Shown here piece after piece: positions 7,161 through 14,253 of a DNA stretch of 64,000 nt. The number at the start of each line of letters is the position of its first letter. Position 1 is the stretch's first letter. The stretch is from Claveliimonas bilis (lineage in GTDB: Bacteria; Bacillota; Clostridia; Lachnospirales; Lachnospiraceae). Location of the stretch: positions 1,178,001 to 1,242,000 of the forward strand of contig NZ_AP027742.1 in NCBI RefSeq assembly GCF_030296775.1, written 5' to 3'. The translations under genes and the position numbers were made by a program. The notes beneath the pieces were generated by a model. The model searched no databases. It saw nothing but the letters and a program-made list of their open reading frames with translations, and was not told the origin of the DNA.

Positions 7161-8546
7161 AAAATCCACGGATTTTACAGAGAAATCTTCATCCAGGTGA
7201 ATCTCTTTTATGGTCGATCTCCAGAACGAGCGGCGATTCTCCGGAGTCAGTTGTGCATAGATCGTTCTAAAGTCGGCCTGCAGGATTTCCTCCAGATAAG
7301 AAAAGTCTCTTTGCGGTTCTGGACGGATCTGCTGCAGCTCATGCAGTTCGTTTTCAATCCTGTCATACTCTTCACTGTAATAGTCCCATTCAATTCTCCC
7401 TTTTTGAAATAGGAGATTGAGACGTTCCAGCTCCTTCTGCAGTTTTTCCAGCGTGCGCGTCTCCCGGATCTTTGCTTTCTGCTCCTCGATTTTTTCACAG
7501 CGAATATGGAATTTTTCATATTCTGTTTCCAGGTTATCCAGCAGATAGGCTTCAATCAAATTTTGGCTTACCCGGTGCGTATTTGTGCATATCCGGTCAA
7601 GTAATGCATGGTTGCACCGATAATAGCAGTAGGTGCGCTTTTCTTTCGTTTTGCGGTTAATGATGGAAGAGCAGCCGGTCCCGGAAAGCTTCTGGCTGCA
7701 GATCGGGCAGCGTATAAGTCCTGAAAACAGATAAACTCTGCCGGATGGAGTATGTTTGACATTTCTTCCATTGATCTTTTGCAGGCGCATCCAGCGCTCT
7801 TCAGACAGGTATGCGGGGCAATAGGGAATCCCTCGGTATGTTCCTTTGTAGAACTCGCTGGACAGCATAGTGCGAAGGACACTGTATGAAAACTCCGGAT
7901 CGTAATTACGCTGCATATAGCGGAGCGTTCCCTGCTTACTCTGGTGTCTCTCAAAATAATCAAAGAAAGCATTTACCATTTCTTCCTCATCTGGATTCTT
8001 TACCATACACTTTTTGCCATCTACGCTTCCGACTTTATACCCGCGCGGCATATTGCCATCTCCGAAGATCACCTTCCCTTGCCGGATAGAAGCTTCATTT
8101 ACAAACTTGATACGTTCCGATGTAGTGTCCACTTCATTTTGACCGATTGACAGCACTACATTGAGCTGTAGCCGGCCGTCCCGTGTCTCCATATTGAGTC
8201 CAGGCTCTGATGCTGATATCCAATAGACTCCGTATTCATCCAAGATGTCCTGGACCTTATAGAAGTCGGACATGTTACGAAACCAGCGATCCAGACGCCA
8301 GAAGAGGATAACATCAATTTTCCCGGCTTTGACATCTTCAAGCAGGGCATGGATTGCCTTGCGTTTTTTGAGTTCCTTTCGGGCTGTCTTTCCTTCATCA
8401 GCATAGACACCAACCGGGATCATCCCATGATCCTTTGCATAGCTTGCGAGGTATTCTTTCTGGGCTTCCAGAGACTTTCCGTGCATTAGCTGCTCCGCTG
8501 TGGAAACTCTTATGTAGAGTGCACACCTCTTGATTTTTTCAGACAT
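7155..8546 (-). CDS. Large serine recombinase (prophage integrase)
   Basis: 463 residues starting at the ATG at 8546, preceded by GGGAG. The N-terminal resolvase domain has the nucleophile Ser15 in ALYIRVSTAEQ and the conserved DVILFWRLDRWFRN region. Then come a recombinase domain (PRGYKVGSVDGKKC, LSSEFYKGTYRGIPY), a zinc ribbon (IRCPICSQKL with later CYYRC and CTN) and a coiled coil at about 375-430. This is the plan of phiC31/Bxb1-type integrases that recombine short attP/attB sites and need a directionality factor to excise. It sits 25 bp from the attL core with its end towards it. No separate excisionase is recognised. Confidence 0.95.
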   Translation of the reverse strand: MSEKIKRCALYIRVSTAEQLMHGKSLEAQKEYLASYAKDHGMIPVGVYADEGKTARKELKKRKAIHALLEDVKAGKIDVILFWRLDRWFRNMSDFYKVQDILDEYGVYWISASEPGLNMETRDGRLQLNVVLSIGQNEVDTTSERIKFVNEASIRQGKVIFGDGNMPRGYKVGSVDGKKCMVKNPDEEEMVNAFFDYFERHQSKQGTLRYMQRNYDPEFSYSVLRTMLSSEFYKGTYRGIPYCPAYLSEERWMRLQKINGRNVKHTPSGRVYLFSGLIRCPICSQKLSGTGCSSIINRKTKEKRTYCYYRCNHALLDRICTNTHRVSQNLIEAYLLDNLETEYEKFHIRCEKIEEQKAKIRETRTLEKLQKELERLNLLFQKGRIEWDYYSEEYDRIENELHELQQIRPEPQRDFSYLEEILQADFRTIYAQLTPENRRSFWRSTIKEIHLDEDFSVKSVDFL

Positions 8547-8713
8547 GCGATCATCTCCCTTTTGTATTATATTGAAAGATAGGTACAAAAATAACAGCCA
8601 GCGAACTTTTGTTCTCTTGCGGTGGCTGCCCGAAGATGATACAATATTTCTTGCTACAGATGTGCATATCTTCGGATATGTATTGCCGTCCTGGTGTTGG
8701 CACACTGGGGCGG

Positions 8714-8741
8714 TTGACTTTTAAAGCATATTTGCTATAAT
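8714..8741 (+). promoter_or_regulatory. Promoter of the antitoxin RNA
   Basis: TTGACT at 8714-8719, a 16-bp spacer and TATAAT at 8736-8741, on the plus strand in an otherwise gene-free stretch. Transcription would begin near 8748 and run into the hairpin at 8810-8854, across the 3' end of the reverse-strand toxin gene. Confidence 0.75.
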
Positions 8742-8747
8742 ATACTT

Positions 8748-8856
8748 AACAAGACAGCCGATACGATAGAGCAAACCTATCCGTTTCCGGCAAAGTTATC
8801 AGTAACTAGAAATAGCACCTCAAAAGCTTGTCCAGAGCGGGGGTGCTATTTTCTAT
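8748..8856 (+). ncRNA. Candidate RatA-like antisense antitoxin RNA
   Basis: A strong promoter (8714-8741) and the terminator hairpin (8810-8854) delimit an RNA of about 110 nt with no open frame. It overlaps the last codons and 3' region of the convergent holin-like toxin gene by a few tens of bases, the arrangement of txpA/RatA and bsrG/SR4 type I systems in Bacillus. Its 5' end (AGCCGATA ... CCGTTTCCG, 8756-8790) is similar to the toxin mRNA leader read on the other strand (about 8945-8985). The end points are inferred. Confidence 0.65.
8810..8854. terminator. Hairpin shared by toxin mRNA and antisense RNA
   Basis: AAATAGCACC (8810-8819) pairs with GGTGCTATTT (8842-8851), with a 22-base loop and a short T-run (8849-8852) on the plus side. 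On the minus side the same stem lies at and beyond the toxin stop codon. It can end both convergent transcripts. Confidence 0.7.
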
Positions 8857-8929
8857 GGGTATAATTGAGAATTGCTACAATCAACAGACCAACGGTCAAT
8901 ATAATCATGAACTCTTCATATGTACTCAT
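8846..8929 (-). CDS. Holin-like type I toxin peptide (TxpA/BsrG-like)
   Basis: 27 residues: ATG at 8927-8929, stop at 8846-8848, ribosome site GAAGGAGTGG just upstream. The peptide begins MSTYEEFMIILTVGLLIVAI, has a single hydrophobic helix at residues 8-21 and a short polar, positively charged tail (HRK). This is the signature of the 'putative holin-like toxin' family common in Firmicutes prophages. Such peptides damage the membrane when free of antisense control, and often keep the prophage in the population. The antisense RNA at 8748-8856 overlaps its 3' end. Confidence 0.82.
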   Translation of the reverse strand: MSTYEEFMIILTVGLLIVAILNYTHRK

Positions 8930-9080
8930 ATCAACCACTCCTTCCGCAAGACTCGGAAACGGTGGTATGCACCCTATCGGCTGCCTGGGTAAATATATTA
9001 TTTTATTGTATGCCCCGGCAGCTCTGAAGAGCGCCAGGGAGATACTGTTGCTAATATATCTTCAATTTGTTATTATTGTA

Positions 9081-9497
9081 TTAGGAATTTAGAACTGCAT
9101 TTATTATAGAATTTTTATTCCATCCTATCATAATATCAGCATAATCAGATACTATTTTAGGAGTACGCTCTTGTCCCCAGGGTTTTACCCCGACGATATA
9201 CTTTCCATAATCGACCGATTTTAGGATTTCATATTCTATCCAATCACTATGCGCTGCATACATTCCAGAGAGGACAAGAACAATAGAGGCAGGGGCAATT
9301 TGATTATCTATTTCACCTTGTAATTTTTTCTTTCCAACTGCCGAATTTGGATCCACTAAAGGGTCGTGTACGGGAACGGAATAATTACTCCAGGTAAGCA
9401 GACCATCTTCTTGGGCTTCATTAAGCCAATCTACTACTTTGTAGTAGTGGGAAGAGTATCGCCATGCGTGACTAATAAAAATATGATAACGTTTCAT
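9081..9497 (-). CDS. TIR-like domain protein (ThsB/DUF1863 type)
   Basis: 138 residues from the ATG at 9497 (AGGAG upstream). It starts MKRYHIFISHAW, the first strand and loop of a TIR/TIR-like fold, and contains IVLVLSGMYAAHSDWIEYEI, where Glu90 (or Glu88) lies at the catalytic glutamate position of this family; YIVGVKPWG and YADIMIGWN follow. Known MTH538/ThsB-like TIR proteins make cyclic ADP-ribose isomers from NAD during phage infection. Here the gene is downstream of a two-helix SLATT protein on the same strand. A signalling role in defence or superinfection exclusion is inferred; no Thoeris ThsA-type protein is present. Confidence 0.82.
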   Translation of the reverse strand: MKRYHIFISHAWRYSSHYYKVVDWLNEAQEDGLLTWSNYSVPVHDPLVDPNSAVGKKKLQGEIDNQIAPASIVLVLSGMYAAHSDWIEYEILKSVDYGKYIVGVKPWGQERTPKIVSDYADIMIGWNKNSIINAVLNS

Positions 9498-9527
9498 TTT
9501 ATTCTCCTTTCTTTGCGAGGTGTCATT

Positions 9528-9725
9528 ATGAGTAAAGTTACATTGAAATTTCAAAAAAAGCCGGTTATTGTAGAAGCTTATCAGACAGATGTTGAAATTA
9601 TAATTTCAACTTTAGAAGGAGATATGAAAGCTTCTCCGGGAGATTGGATTATAACCGGGGTTGATGGAGAGCAGTATCCATGCAAACCAGATATTTTTGA
9701 AAGAACATATCAGAGAGTTAATTAG
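9528..9725 (+). CDS. Small conserved phage protein
   Basis: 65 residues from the ATG at 9528 with GAGGTG upstream. The C-terminal half (SPGDWIITGVDGEQYPCKPDI) matches a small protein frequently found in Firmicutes and other tailed phages; its function is not known to me. It is oriented opposite to its neighbours: its start is 30 bp from that of the TIR-like gene (divergent) and its stop overlaps the 3' end of the SLATT gene by 8 bp. It is therefore antisense to any transcript joining the SLATT and TIR genes. Confidence 0.75.
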   Translation: MSKVTLKFQKKPVIVEAYQTDVEIIISTLEGDMKASPGDWIITGVDGEQYPCKPDIFERTYQRVN

Positions 9726-10170
9726 CTTCCTCACTGTCATTGGCATTTTCCCTAATAGTATTGATATTTTTCCACTGATTGTTTTCAGAGGAAATTATGT
9801 TTTCAATATTGCGGACAAAAATGTTTTCGATAGTTTCATCTTGGTTATTATAAGGGGCGGATCCAGTAAGATATAAATGTTTTTGATATCTTAACATTTC
9901 GCATGTAGAGCGGTATTGAATCCAATTTTCGTGATACTTATTCAATTTGGATATTGATTCAATTACTGCAATAATAGCACCGAATAAACCTACAATGAAA
10001 GCTATATATTTGTGAGAAGCTACATAACCTGATAGTAGCGGTATAAGTGATGCAAGTATAATTTCAGCTTTTTGCAAGCGCTTATACCATTTTTGTGCGT
10101 CTTTTGATTTTTGATCGTACCAATTGATTTGGTCATCGACTCGTTTTTCTAGATATTCTTTAATATCCAA
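9718..10170 (-). CDS. SLATT-domain two-helix membrane protein
   Basis: 150 residues with a TTG start at 10170 (AGAGGGA upstream; no in-frame ATG nearby). The pattern fits the SLATT/DUF4231 family: an N-terminal polar helix (DDQINWYDQKSKDAQKWYKR), two adjacent membrane helices at about 34-51 and 56-72, and a conserved-looking helix after them (YHENWIQYRSTCEMLRYQKH). SLATT proteins are predicted pore-forming effectors that accompany nucleotide-signal generators in bacterial conflict systems. The TIR-like gene lies 221 bp downstream on the same strand, suggesting a sensor/effector pair. Confidence 0.8.
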   Translation of the reverse strand: MDIKEYLEKRVDDQINWYDQKSKDAQKWYKRLQKAEIILASLIPLLSGYVASHKYIAFIVGLFGAIIAVIESISKLNKYHENWIQYRSTCEMLRYQKHLYLTGSAPYNNQDETIENIFVRNIENIISSENNQWKNINTIRENANDSEEAN

Positions 10171-10238
10171 AACATCCCTCTCTTTCGTTACATACCCTTA
10201 CATTGAGAAATCTAAATAATCACCAGGTCATATTCCCT

Positions 10239-10613
10239 TTATAATATATATCCACTGATAATTTGACAGATCTGCACGATATTGCTCTGGCCTGTAAATT
10301 CAAACTTTACCTTCCCCAATCCACTGAAGTACATTTCAAGCTCACTGTCCAGATCGAGAATGCCTGCAGTCTCTATTGAATAAGCGCTGACTTTTGAATA
10401 CGGAAGAGAAGTAAAGTCTTTCTTTTTTCCAGTCATTCCCTGCACATTTACCGCAATGACACGTTTGTTTGTAAATACACAGTAATCTCTCATGGCCTTG
10501 TAGGCTCCAATGACCTGCTCACCATTAATCAAGATTGGCTGGATGTCTCCCAGAACAGTATTGGGATCTACCTGTTTCATTTTCACATAAGCACTGTTTG
10601 TAAAATCAATCAT
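10239..10613 (-). CDS. Bacterial PH-domain protein
   Basis: 124 residues starting MIDFTNSAYVKMKQVDPNTV. The VIGAYKAMRDYCVFTNKRVIAVN stretch is typical of bacterial pleckstrin-homology (bPH) proteins, as is the later SLPYSKVSAYSIETAG followed by LGKVKFEFTG. These small domains form ring oligomers and some link to stress or membrane processes; the role in a prophage is unknown. It belongs to the leftward accessory block between repressor and integrase and is probably expressed in the lysogen. Confidence 0.75.
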   Translation of the reverse strand: MIDFTNSAYVKMKQVDPNTVLGDIQPILINGEQVIGAYKAMRDYCVFTNKRVIAVNVQGMTGKKKDFTSLPYSKVSAYSIETAGILDLDSELEMYFSGLGKVKFEFTGQSNIVQICQIISGYIL

Positions 10614-10673
10614 CGTTTTTTCCTCGCTTTCTTCCTTGATGTTGAGAAGTCGTCTATATAAGCCTTGCGTTTT

Positions 10674-11162
10674 TTATTGCTGTAAAGATTCTAAAGAGTT
10701 CATTAAATCTTCGGTACTCATACCAGATGTAGAGTTTGTATAGGCATCGGTAATCTGTGCAGCATATTCCATATAAACATCCTGTAACTTTCCAGCCCAT
10801 TCTTCGTATGTTTCATATTCATCTCCATTTTTTGTCATGAGTTCTGCCATTTCTTCTACACCAGTGTTACAGATTTCTGCTAGTTTTTCGACCTTGCTGT
10901 TAGAAAGTTCTGCTAAAGCATTGAGGTCATTGGCTTTATCTGCAGATTCTGCATTGTACTCTTCAATGAGCCCTGGAGTTGCATCCTGAATTTGCTTTGT
11001 ATAGTCATCTAAAATAGTCTGATATGTAACTTCAGATTGTGTTTCCTCGGTAGATTCTGTTTTAGTAGTATCGCCCGAAGAACTATCAGATTCCCCTCCA
11101 CAAGCAATAAGCGACAAGGATAATGTTCCTGCAATTAATAAGGTTGCAATTTTCTTTTTCAT
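10674..11162 (-). CDS. Prophage-encoded lipoprotein
   Basis: 162 residues with a clear lipoprotein signal: MKKKIATLLIAGTLSLSLIAC, lipobox LIAC with Cys21, then a serine/threonine/glutamate-rich tether. The rest is helical and acidic (ADKANDLNALAEL, KVEKLAEICNTGVEEMAELM) without a recognised domain. Surface-anchored phage lipoproteins often alter adsorption or block DNA entry of related phages; that is an inference here. It lies between the PH-domain gene and the ImmA gene, on the same strand. Confidence 0.8.
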   Translation of the reverse strand: MKKKIATLLIAGTLSLSLIACGGESDSSSGDTTKTESTEETQSEVTYQTILDDYTKQIQDATPGLIEEYNAESADKANDLNALAELSNSKVEKLAEICNTGVEEMAELMTKNGDEYETYEEWAGKLQDVYMEYAAQITDAYTNSTSGMSTEDLMNSLESLQQ

Positions 11163-11203
11163 AGTGTTTCCTCTCTTTCCTTTTCCTTTGTATGAGAAGC
11201 CGT

Positions 11204-11659
11204 CTATATTATCTTGCCAACCTGTAGGTTGGGGATAAACATGATATAATAGTCACCTACCGTAACGCATGGCCCATATTTGTCTCTGTAACATTCGATA
11301 CATTCGTGTAGGTATTCGTCTGTTACTTCTAAATATTCCGCCAGCTCAAATCGGTCGTGACATCCATGTTCATATGCACTGATTAAGCGCCCAAGACCAA
11401 TGAGCTTATCATAACCCCATAATCTGGCCTGTCGTTCCTGCTTACGGTTTCCGGTATCAGACATGTCCAAAATATTACCAATACCGGTATAGTGGTGCCC
11501 AAGTTCTTCAGCCAGGACACATTTCTTTGCTGTAGAATCCATATCCTTTCGCAAATATATATTATTCCCGCGTATCCGTCCGTCATATGTTCTGAACGGA
11601 CGCTCTTTTATCTCAAGACCTTCGGCATCGGCATCATCTAATAAGACCTCAAAATCCAT
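11204..11659 (-). CDS. ImmA/IrrE-type metallopeptidase
   Basis: 151 residues from the ATG at 11659, which follows GGAGG. The core is KKCVLAEELGHHYTGIGN, the zincin site of the ImmA family; the first His of the usual HExxH is Glu here, as in many phage members. The QARLWGYDKLIGLGRL segment carries the conserved downstream region. In ICEBs1 and Bacillus phages ImmA cleaves the adjacent repressor on DNA damage. It lies 52 bp downstream of the repressor gene in the same transcript, which fits that job. Confidence 0.85.
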   Translation of the reverse strand: MDFEVLLDDADAEGLEIKERPFRTYDGRIRGNNIYLRKDMDSTAKKCVLAEELGHHYTGIGNILDMSDTGNRKQERQARLWGYDKLIGLGRLISAYEHGCHDRFELAEYLEVTDEYLHECIECYRDKYGPCVTVGDYYIMFIPNLQVGKII

Positions 11660-11711
11660 TGTCAACACCTCCAGTACAATTCTATTATATATGCTGTACA
11701 ATAAAACCGAC

Positions 11712-12155
11712 TTAGTCTAACATATCCTCATCTTCCTGGCGTTCTTCATTCGTGAAGTCACCACGGGTGTGATGTGCCGCATTGACTTCTAAATGAGATG
11801 GCATGTTAACAATGTTGTTTCCGTTCTGCTCTTCCAAAGCCTTTGAACGTTCGTATTCCTTTTCAAGGGTGAAATCTACCATTTCTCTGCCGTGGGCGTC
11901 AAGATCACGGTACTTTTTTATGATTTTTAATTCTGTTATAGAAACCTCATCTTCTGGCAAGGTTGGTTGTAGGAAGAAAGAAGCATTTACATGAAGAATA
12001 CCGCAAATATATGAGAGTGTGTCTAAATCTGGTTTGCTTACATTATTCTCCCAATTACTAATAGTATTTCCCGTTGTGTTTAATTGCCTTGCCAGCTCCG
12101 TTTGTTTCAATCCAGCTTCAGTTCTTGCTATTTTTAATTTTTCACCAAATGTCAT
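11712..12155 (-). CDS. CI-like phage repressor (HTH_3/XRE)
   Basis: 147 residues from the ATG at 12155. The N-terminal XRE helix-turn-helix is complete (IARTEAGLKQTELARQLNTT, GNTISNWENNVSKPDLDTL). The C-terminus lacks a LexA-type peptidase domain, so cleavage by the neighbouring ImmA-type enzyme is the likely inactivation route. It is divergent from the Cro-like gene at 12324 with a 168-bp control region carrying back-to-back promoters. It probably maintains lysogeny by binding the palindrome at 12262-12278. Confidence 0.9.
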   Translation of the reverse strand: MTFGEKLKIARTEAGLKQTELARQLNTTGNTISNWENNVSKPDLDTLSYICGILHVNASFFLQPTLPEDEVSITELKIIKKYRDLDAHGREMVDFTLEKEYERSKALEEQNGNNIVNMPSHLEVNAAHHTRGDFTNEERQEDEDMLD

Positions 12156-12185
12156 TATCCTCGCCTCACTTTCTTTATATTGGTA

Positions 12186-12214
12186 ATAGTACAACAATAT
12201 TTAGAAAATGTAAA
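12186..12214 (-). promoter_or_regulatory. Promoter of the repressor operon
   Basis: Reverse strand TTTACA (12209-12214), 17-bp spacer, TACTAT (12186-12191), 31 bp before the repressor start. It faces leftward and would drive the repressor and ImmA genes. Confidence 0.65.
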
Positions 12215-12255
12215 TCATTAATCACAAAAATCTTGAGATTATTTTAGAAATCCTA

Positions 12256-12284
12256 TTGACATCCCAATTTAATTGGGATAATAT
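12256..12284 (+). promoter_or_regulatory. Early lytic promoter with embedded operator
   Basis: TTGACA at 12256-12261 and TAATAT at 12279-12284 with a 17-bp spacer. The spacer contains the perfect palindrome TCCCAATTTAATTGGGA (12262-12278), an obvious binding site for the repressor or Cro. Binding would block the promoter directly. Confidence 0.75.
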
Positions 12285-12323
12285 AATTTTAAACACAAGA
12301 TTATTGTGAAAGGAGGAAAGAAA

Positions 12324-12542
12324 TTGCAAACTAACTTGGAGATTAAAAAGTACCTTGAGGAAAATGGTATTACTCAAGCTTTTATTTCTAGAAAGACAGG
12401 TATTGAACCGTCTAAATTGAGTCTTGCTCTGAATGGCGAGAGAAAACTGACTTTTGACGAATATTCTGTAATTTGTGGTGTGCTTGGAGTAAATACTGAT
12501 AAGTTTCTTAAACCTAGGTTACCAAACGAGAAAGGAGAGTGA
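12324..12542 (+). CDS. Cro-like HTH regulator
   Basis: 72 residues with a TTG start at 12324, seven bases after AGGAGG; no ATG start is available. It contains a single XRE-type helix-turn-helix (GITQAFISRKTGIEPSKLSL, ALNGERKLTFDEYSVICGVL). First gene of the rightward early operon, opposite the repressor, hence the Cro role in the lysis/lysogeny switch. The weak TTG start may keep its level low. Confidence 0.82.
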   Translation: MQTNLEIKKYLEENGITQAFISRKTGIEPSKLSLALNGERKLTFDEYSVICGVLGVNTDKFLKPRLPNEKGE

Positions 12543-12548
12543 TAGAGA

Positions 12549-12716
12549 ATGGATGCAAGAAATCTTGACAGTGTATCGAGAGAAGAGCAGAAGGCGATCT
12601 TAAGTAACACTATTTCTAGGTGCATGATTGAAAATCATATGACACTGGAAAATCTGGATGAAGCATGTGAGAGCGTGAGGGAAATTTACAGAAAGAACGC
12701 CACAATAAAAGGCTGA
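12549..12716 (+). CDS. Small early phage protein
   Basis: 55 residues, ATG at 12549, six bases after the Cro-like stop. Sequence begins MDARNLDSVSREEQKAILSN and is helical and charged with no recognised motif. GAAAGGAGAG in the end of the upstream gene supplies the ribosome site. Probably cotranscribed with the Cro-like gene; function unknown. Confidence 0.6.
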   Translation: MDARNLDSVSREEQKAILSNTISRCMIENHMTLENLDEACESVREIYRKNATIKG

Positions 12717-12732
12717 CTAAAGCCAGCCCTTA

Positions 12733-12945
12733 TTATCCCCTATGGCATTCGCGACAACAGAAGTAGCAGCCATCGAATTTTTTGTTAGGGTACTTTCGCA
12801 TCGCTTCCAGCTTTGCAGATTGACATGAACTGAAATATCCAATGTATTCCCTATTCAGCAAGGAGGGAAGAAAAGAACAATCATCAGTATGGATTTCATG
12901 GTATCCATTTATGTCAGCGTAAATGTTGAAATAGTAGTGTTTCAA
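12733..12945 (-). CDS. Small Cys-rich hypothetical protein
   Basis: The frame is open from 12957; I favour the TTG at 12945 because GGAAGGTGG lies seven bases before it. About 70 residues ending KKFDGCYFCCRECHRG, a CxxCxxC-type cluster that may bind zinc; the middle (EYIGYFSSCQSAKLEAMRKYP) is typical of small phage or plasmid proteins of unknown role. It is transcribed against the early operon, from the AT-rich region to its right. Confidence 0.55.
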   Translation of the reverse strand: MKHYYFNIYADINGYHEIHTDDCSFLPSLLNREYIGYFSSCQSAKLEAMRKYPNKKFDGCYFCCRECHRG

Positions 12946-13068
12946 GATAGTCACCACCTTCCTATTAGAATTTCGAAGCTTCTAATAATATGGTAGACCA
13001 CAATATATAGAAAGTCAAGAAAAATATGTGGAAAAATACAATATATATTTACAAAAAAGAAATATAAA

Positions 13069-13082
13069 CACAATATATTGTG
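13069..13082. promoter_or_regulatory. Palindromic operator-like site
   Basis: CACAATATATTGTG is a perfect 14-bp palindrome in the AT-rich 12958-13150 gap, with a half-site CACAATA at 13096-13102 and further ACAATATA copies at 12998 and 13039. The cluster lies between two divergent genes and just before an HTH gene, so it probably binds a regulator distinct from the one at 12262. Confidence 0.5.
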
Positions 13083-13150
13083 AAAAATATTTATCACAAT
13101 AGGAAAGATTTTTATCTATTTATGAAAAATATTTCTGGAGAAAAGAAAAA

Positions 13151-13384
13151 ATGGTTGTAAATGATATTACTCAAAAAATTGGGAAATTTCTAAAAGATTC
13201 AAATGTAAATTTATCAGAGCTGTCACGAAAGGCGGGGATTCCGTACAATTTGCTCTATGCAAGTGTATGGGATAAGAATCGGGAAAGAGACCTAAGGGCA
13301 AACGAGCTGATGAGCATTTGTGTAGTTTTCGAAATCAATCCTATGGATTTCATTGATAATTCAGACAGCGGAGAGGAGGGATAA
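13151..13384 (+). CDS. XRE-family HTH protein
   Basis: 77 residues, ATG at 13151 after GGAG. An XRE/Cro-type helix-turn-helix lies at about residues 14-60 (NVNLSELSRKAGIPYNLLYA, DLRANELMSICVVFEINPMD). It is the second small HTH protein in the early region and has its own operator-rich upstream gap. It may tune the early operon or control the divergent gene at 12733. Confidence 0.78.
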   Translation: MVVNDITQKIGKFLKDSNVNLSELSRKAGIPYNLLYASVWDKNRERDLRANELMSICVVFEINPMDFIDNSDSGEEG

Positions 13385-13404
13385 AGATTAGTAATGACAT
13401 AGGG

Positions 13405-13590
13405 ATGAAGATATGTTTTTGGATTTATATGCTCACAGGAATATTCACTGCTTTTATCATGCTGGATGTTATAAAAATGACTTTAAAAGACTGGCGAACA
13501 AAATGCGCATTTTTAATTATTATTGTCTTAATCTTTTTAGGAATGTGTATTGTAAGCGTAGTTTCTTTTACGGCTATTATCTTTTGTTAA
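13405..13590 (+). CDS. Small two-helix membrane protein
   Basis: About 60 residues beginning MKICFWIYMLTGIFTAFIML, with two hydrophobic helices (5-22 and 35-58) separated by a short basic loop (KDWRTK). The ribosome site for the ATG at 13405 is poor; an ATT at 13387 lies six bases after GAGGAGGG and could be the true start. Its end overlaps the convergent gene at 13587 by four bases. No family recognised. Confidence 0.5.
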   Translation: MKICFWIYMLTGIFTAFIMLDVIKMTLKDWRTKCAFLIIIVLIFLGMCIVSVVSFTAIIFC

Positions 13591-14165
13591 GAACAGGCAT
13601 CACCAAAGATGGTTCCATCATCTTTGTATGAAAAATCTTGAAAATTGTAGGCATCTAAATTCATGCTGATTTCAAAAATTTTTCTGGAAGTGCGAATTTT
13701 CAGTGTGATGTCTTGGTTGCAAAGAATGCGAGCATCCTGCCGACCAGCATGAAAAGCTACATAGCCAGAAAAAGCGGAAAATGGAGCAATTGTTACCGGT
13801 AAAGGAGAAGATGTGGAACTGCATATATTTACATCGGAATCAGAACATACGGGAACAGATACATTTAAAGCTGTTCCACCCATTCCGTTCTTGGCATCGG
13901 TCACTGTTTCCATATTTGGAAAGAAAACCTTTAAGTCTAGGATGGAAATAGGAAGAGATGATTCGTTGGAAAAGGCAAGCTTAAGAAAGAAAATCTCTTC
14001 TTTACAATTGGATAATCTGTCCTTTGGAGTAATTGAAAGATTAACTTCTTCAAGAATATTTTTTTGTTTTTCTGCTTTGATTAATTTAGCGATTGATATT
14101 GCTGAAATTATAGTAGCACCAGCAGTGCAAATGGCAGTAACAAAATTAAAAATAGTATTCCACAT
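13587..14165 (-). CDS. Membrane-anchored hypothetical protein
   Basis: 192 residues from the ATG at 14165, preceded by GGAGG. One N-terminal hydrophobic helix (IFNFVTAICTAGATIISAIS) and a soluble, beta-rich C-terminal part with LKLAFSNESSLPISILDLKV and PFSAFSGYVAFHAG, a fold often seen in predicted surface or defence-associated accessory proteins. It runs opposite to the early genes and has its own start region, so it may be expressed in the lysogen. Function unknown. Confidence 0.65.
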   Translation of the reverse strand: MWNTIFNFVTAICTAGATIISAISIAKLIKAEKQKNILEEVNLSITPKDRLSNCKEEIFFLKLAFSNESSLPISILDLKVFFPNMETVTDAKNGMGGTALNVSVPVCSDSDVNICSSTSSPLPVTIAPFSAFSGYVAFHAGRQDARILCNQDITLKIRTSRKIFEISMNLDAYNFQDFSYKDDGTIFGDACS

Positions 14166-14253
14166 GATTAAATTCCTCCGAGATATTTGTGAAAGAATTT
14201 TATCATAATATGAAAGAATTTTCAATTATTCAGACAGGTGGAAAGGAGGACGC

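Noticed and set aside
7155-8546. The large serine recombinase as the invertase of the tail cassette
   Set aside because: Its own att core TTTGG with GC-rich flanks shares nothing with AAATAATTGTTT, and large serine integrases do not normally invert between identical sites; not excluded, but unsupported.
8865-9092. 75-codon plus-strand frame over the toxin leader
   Set aside because: It has no ribosome site, runs antisense to the holin-like toxin and its leader, and shows no protein-like pattern; the minus-strand toxin explains the region better.
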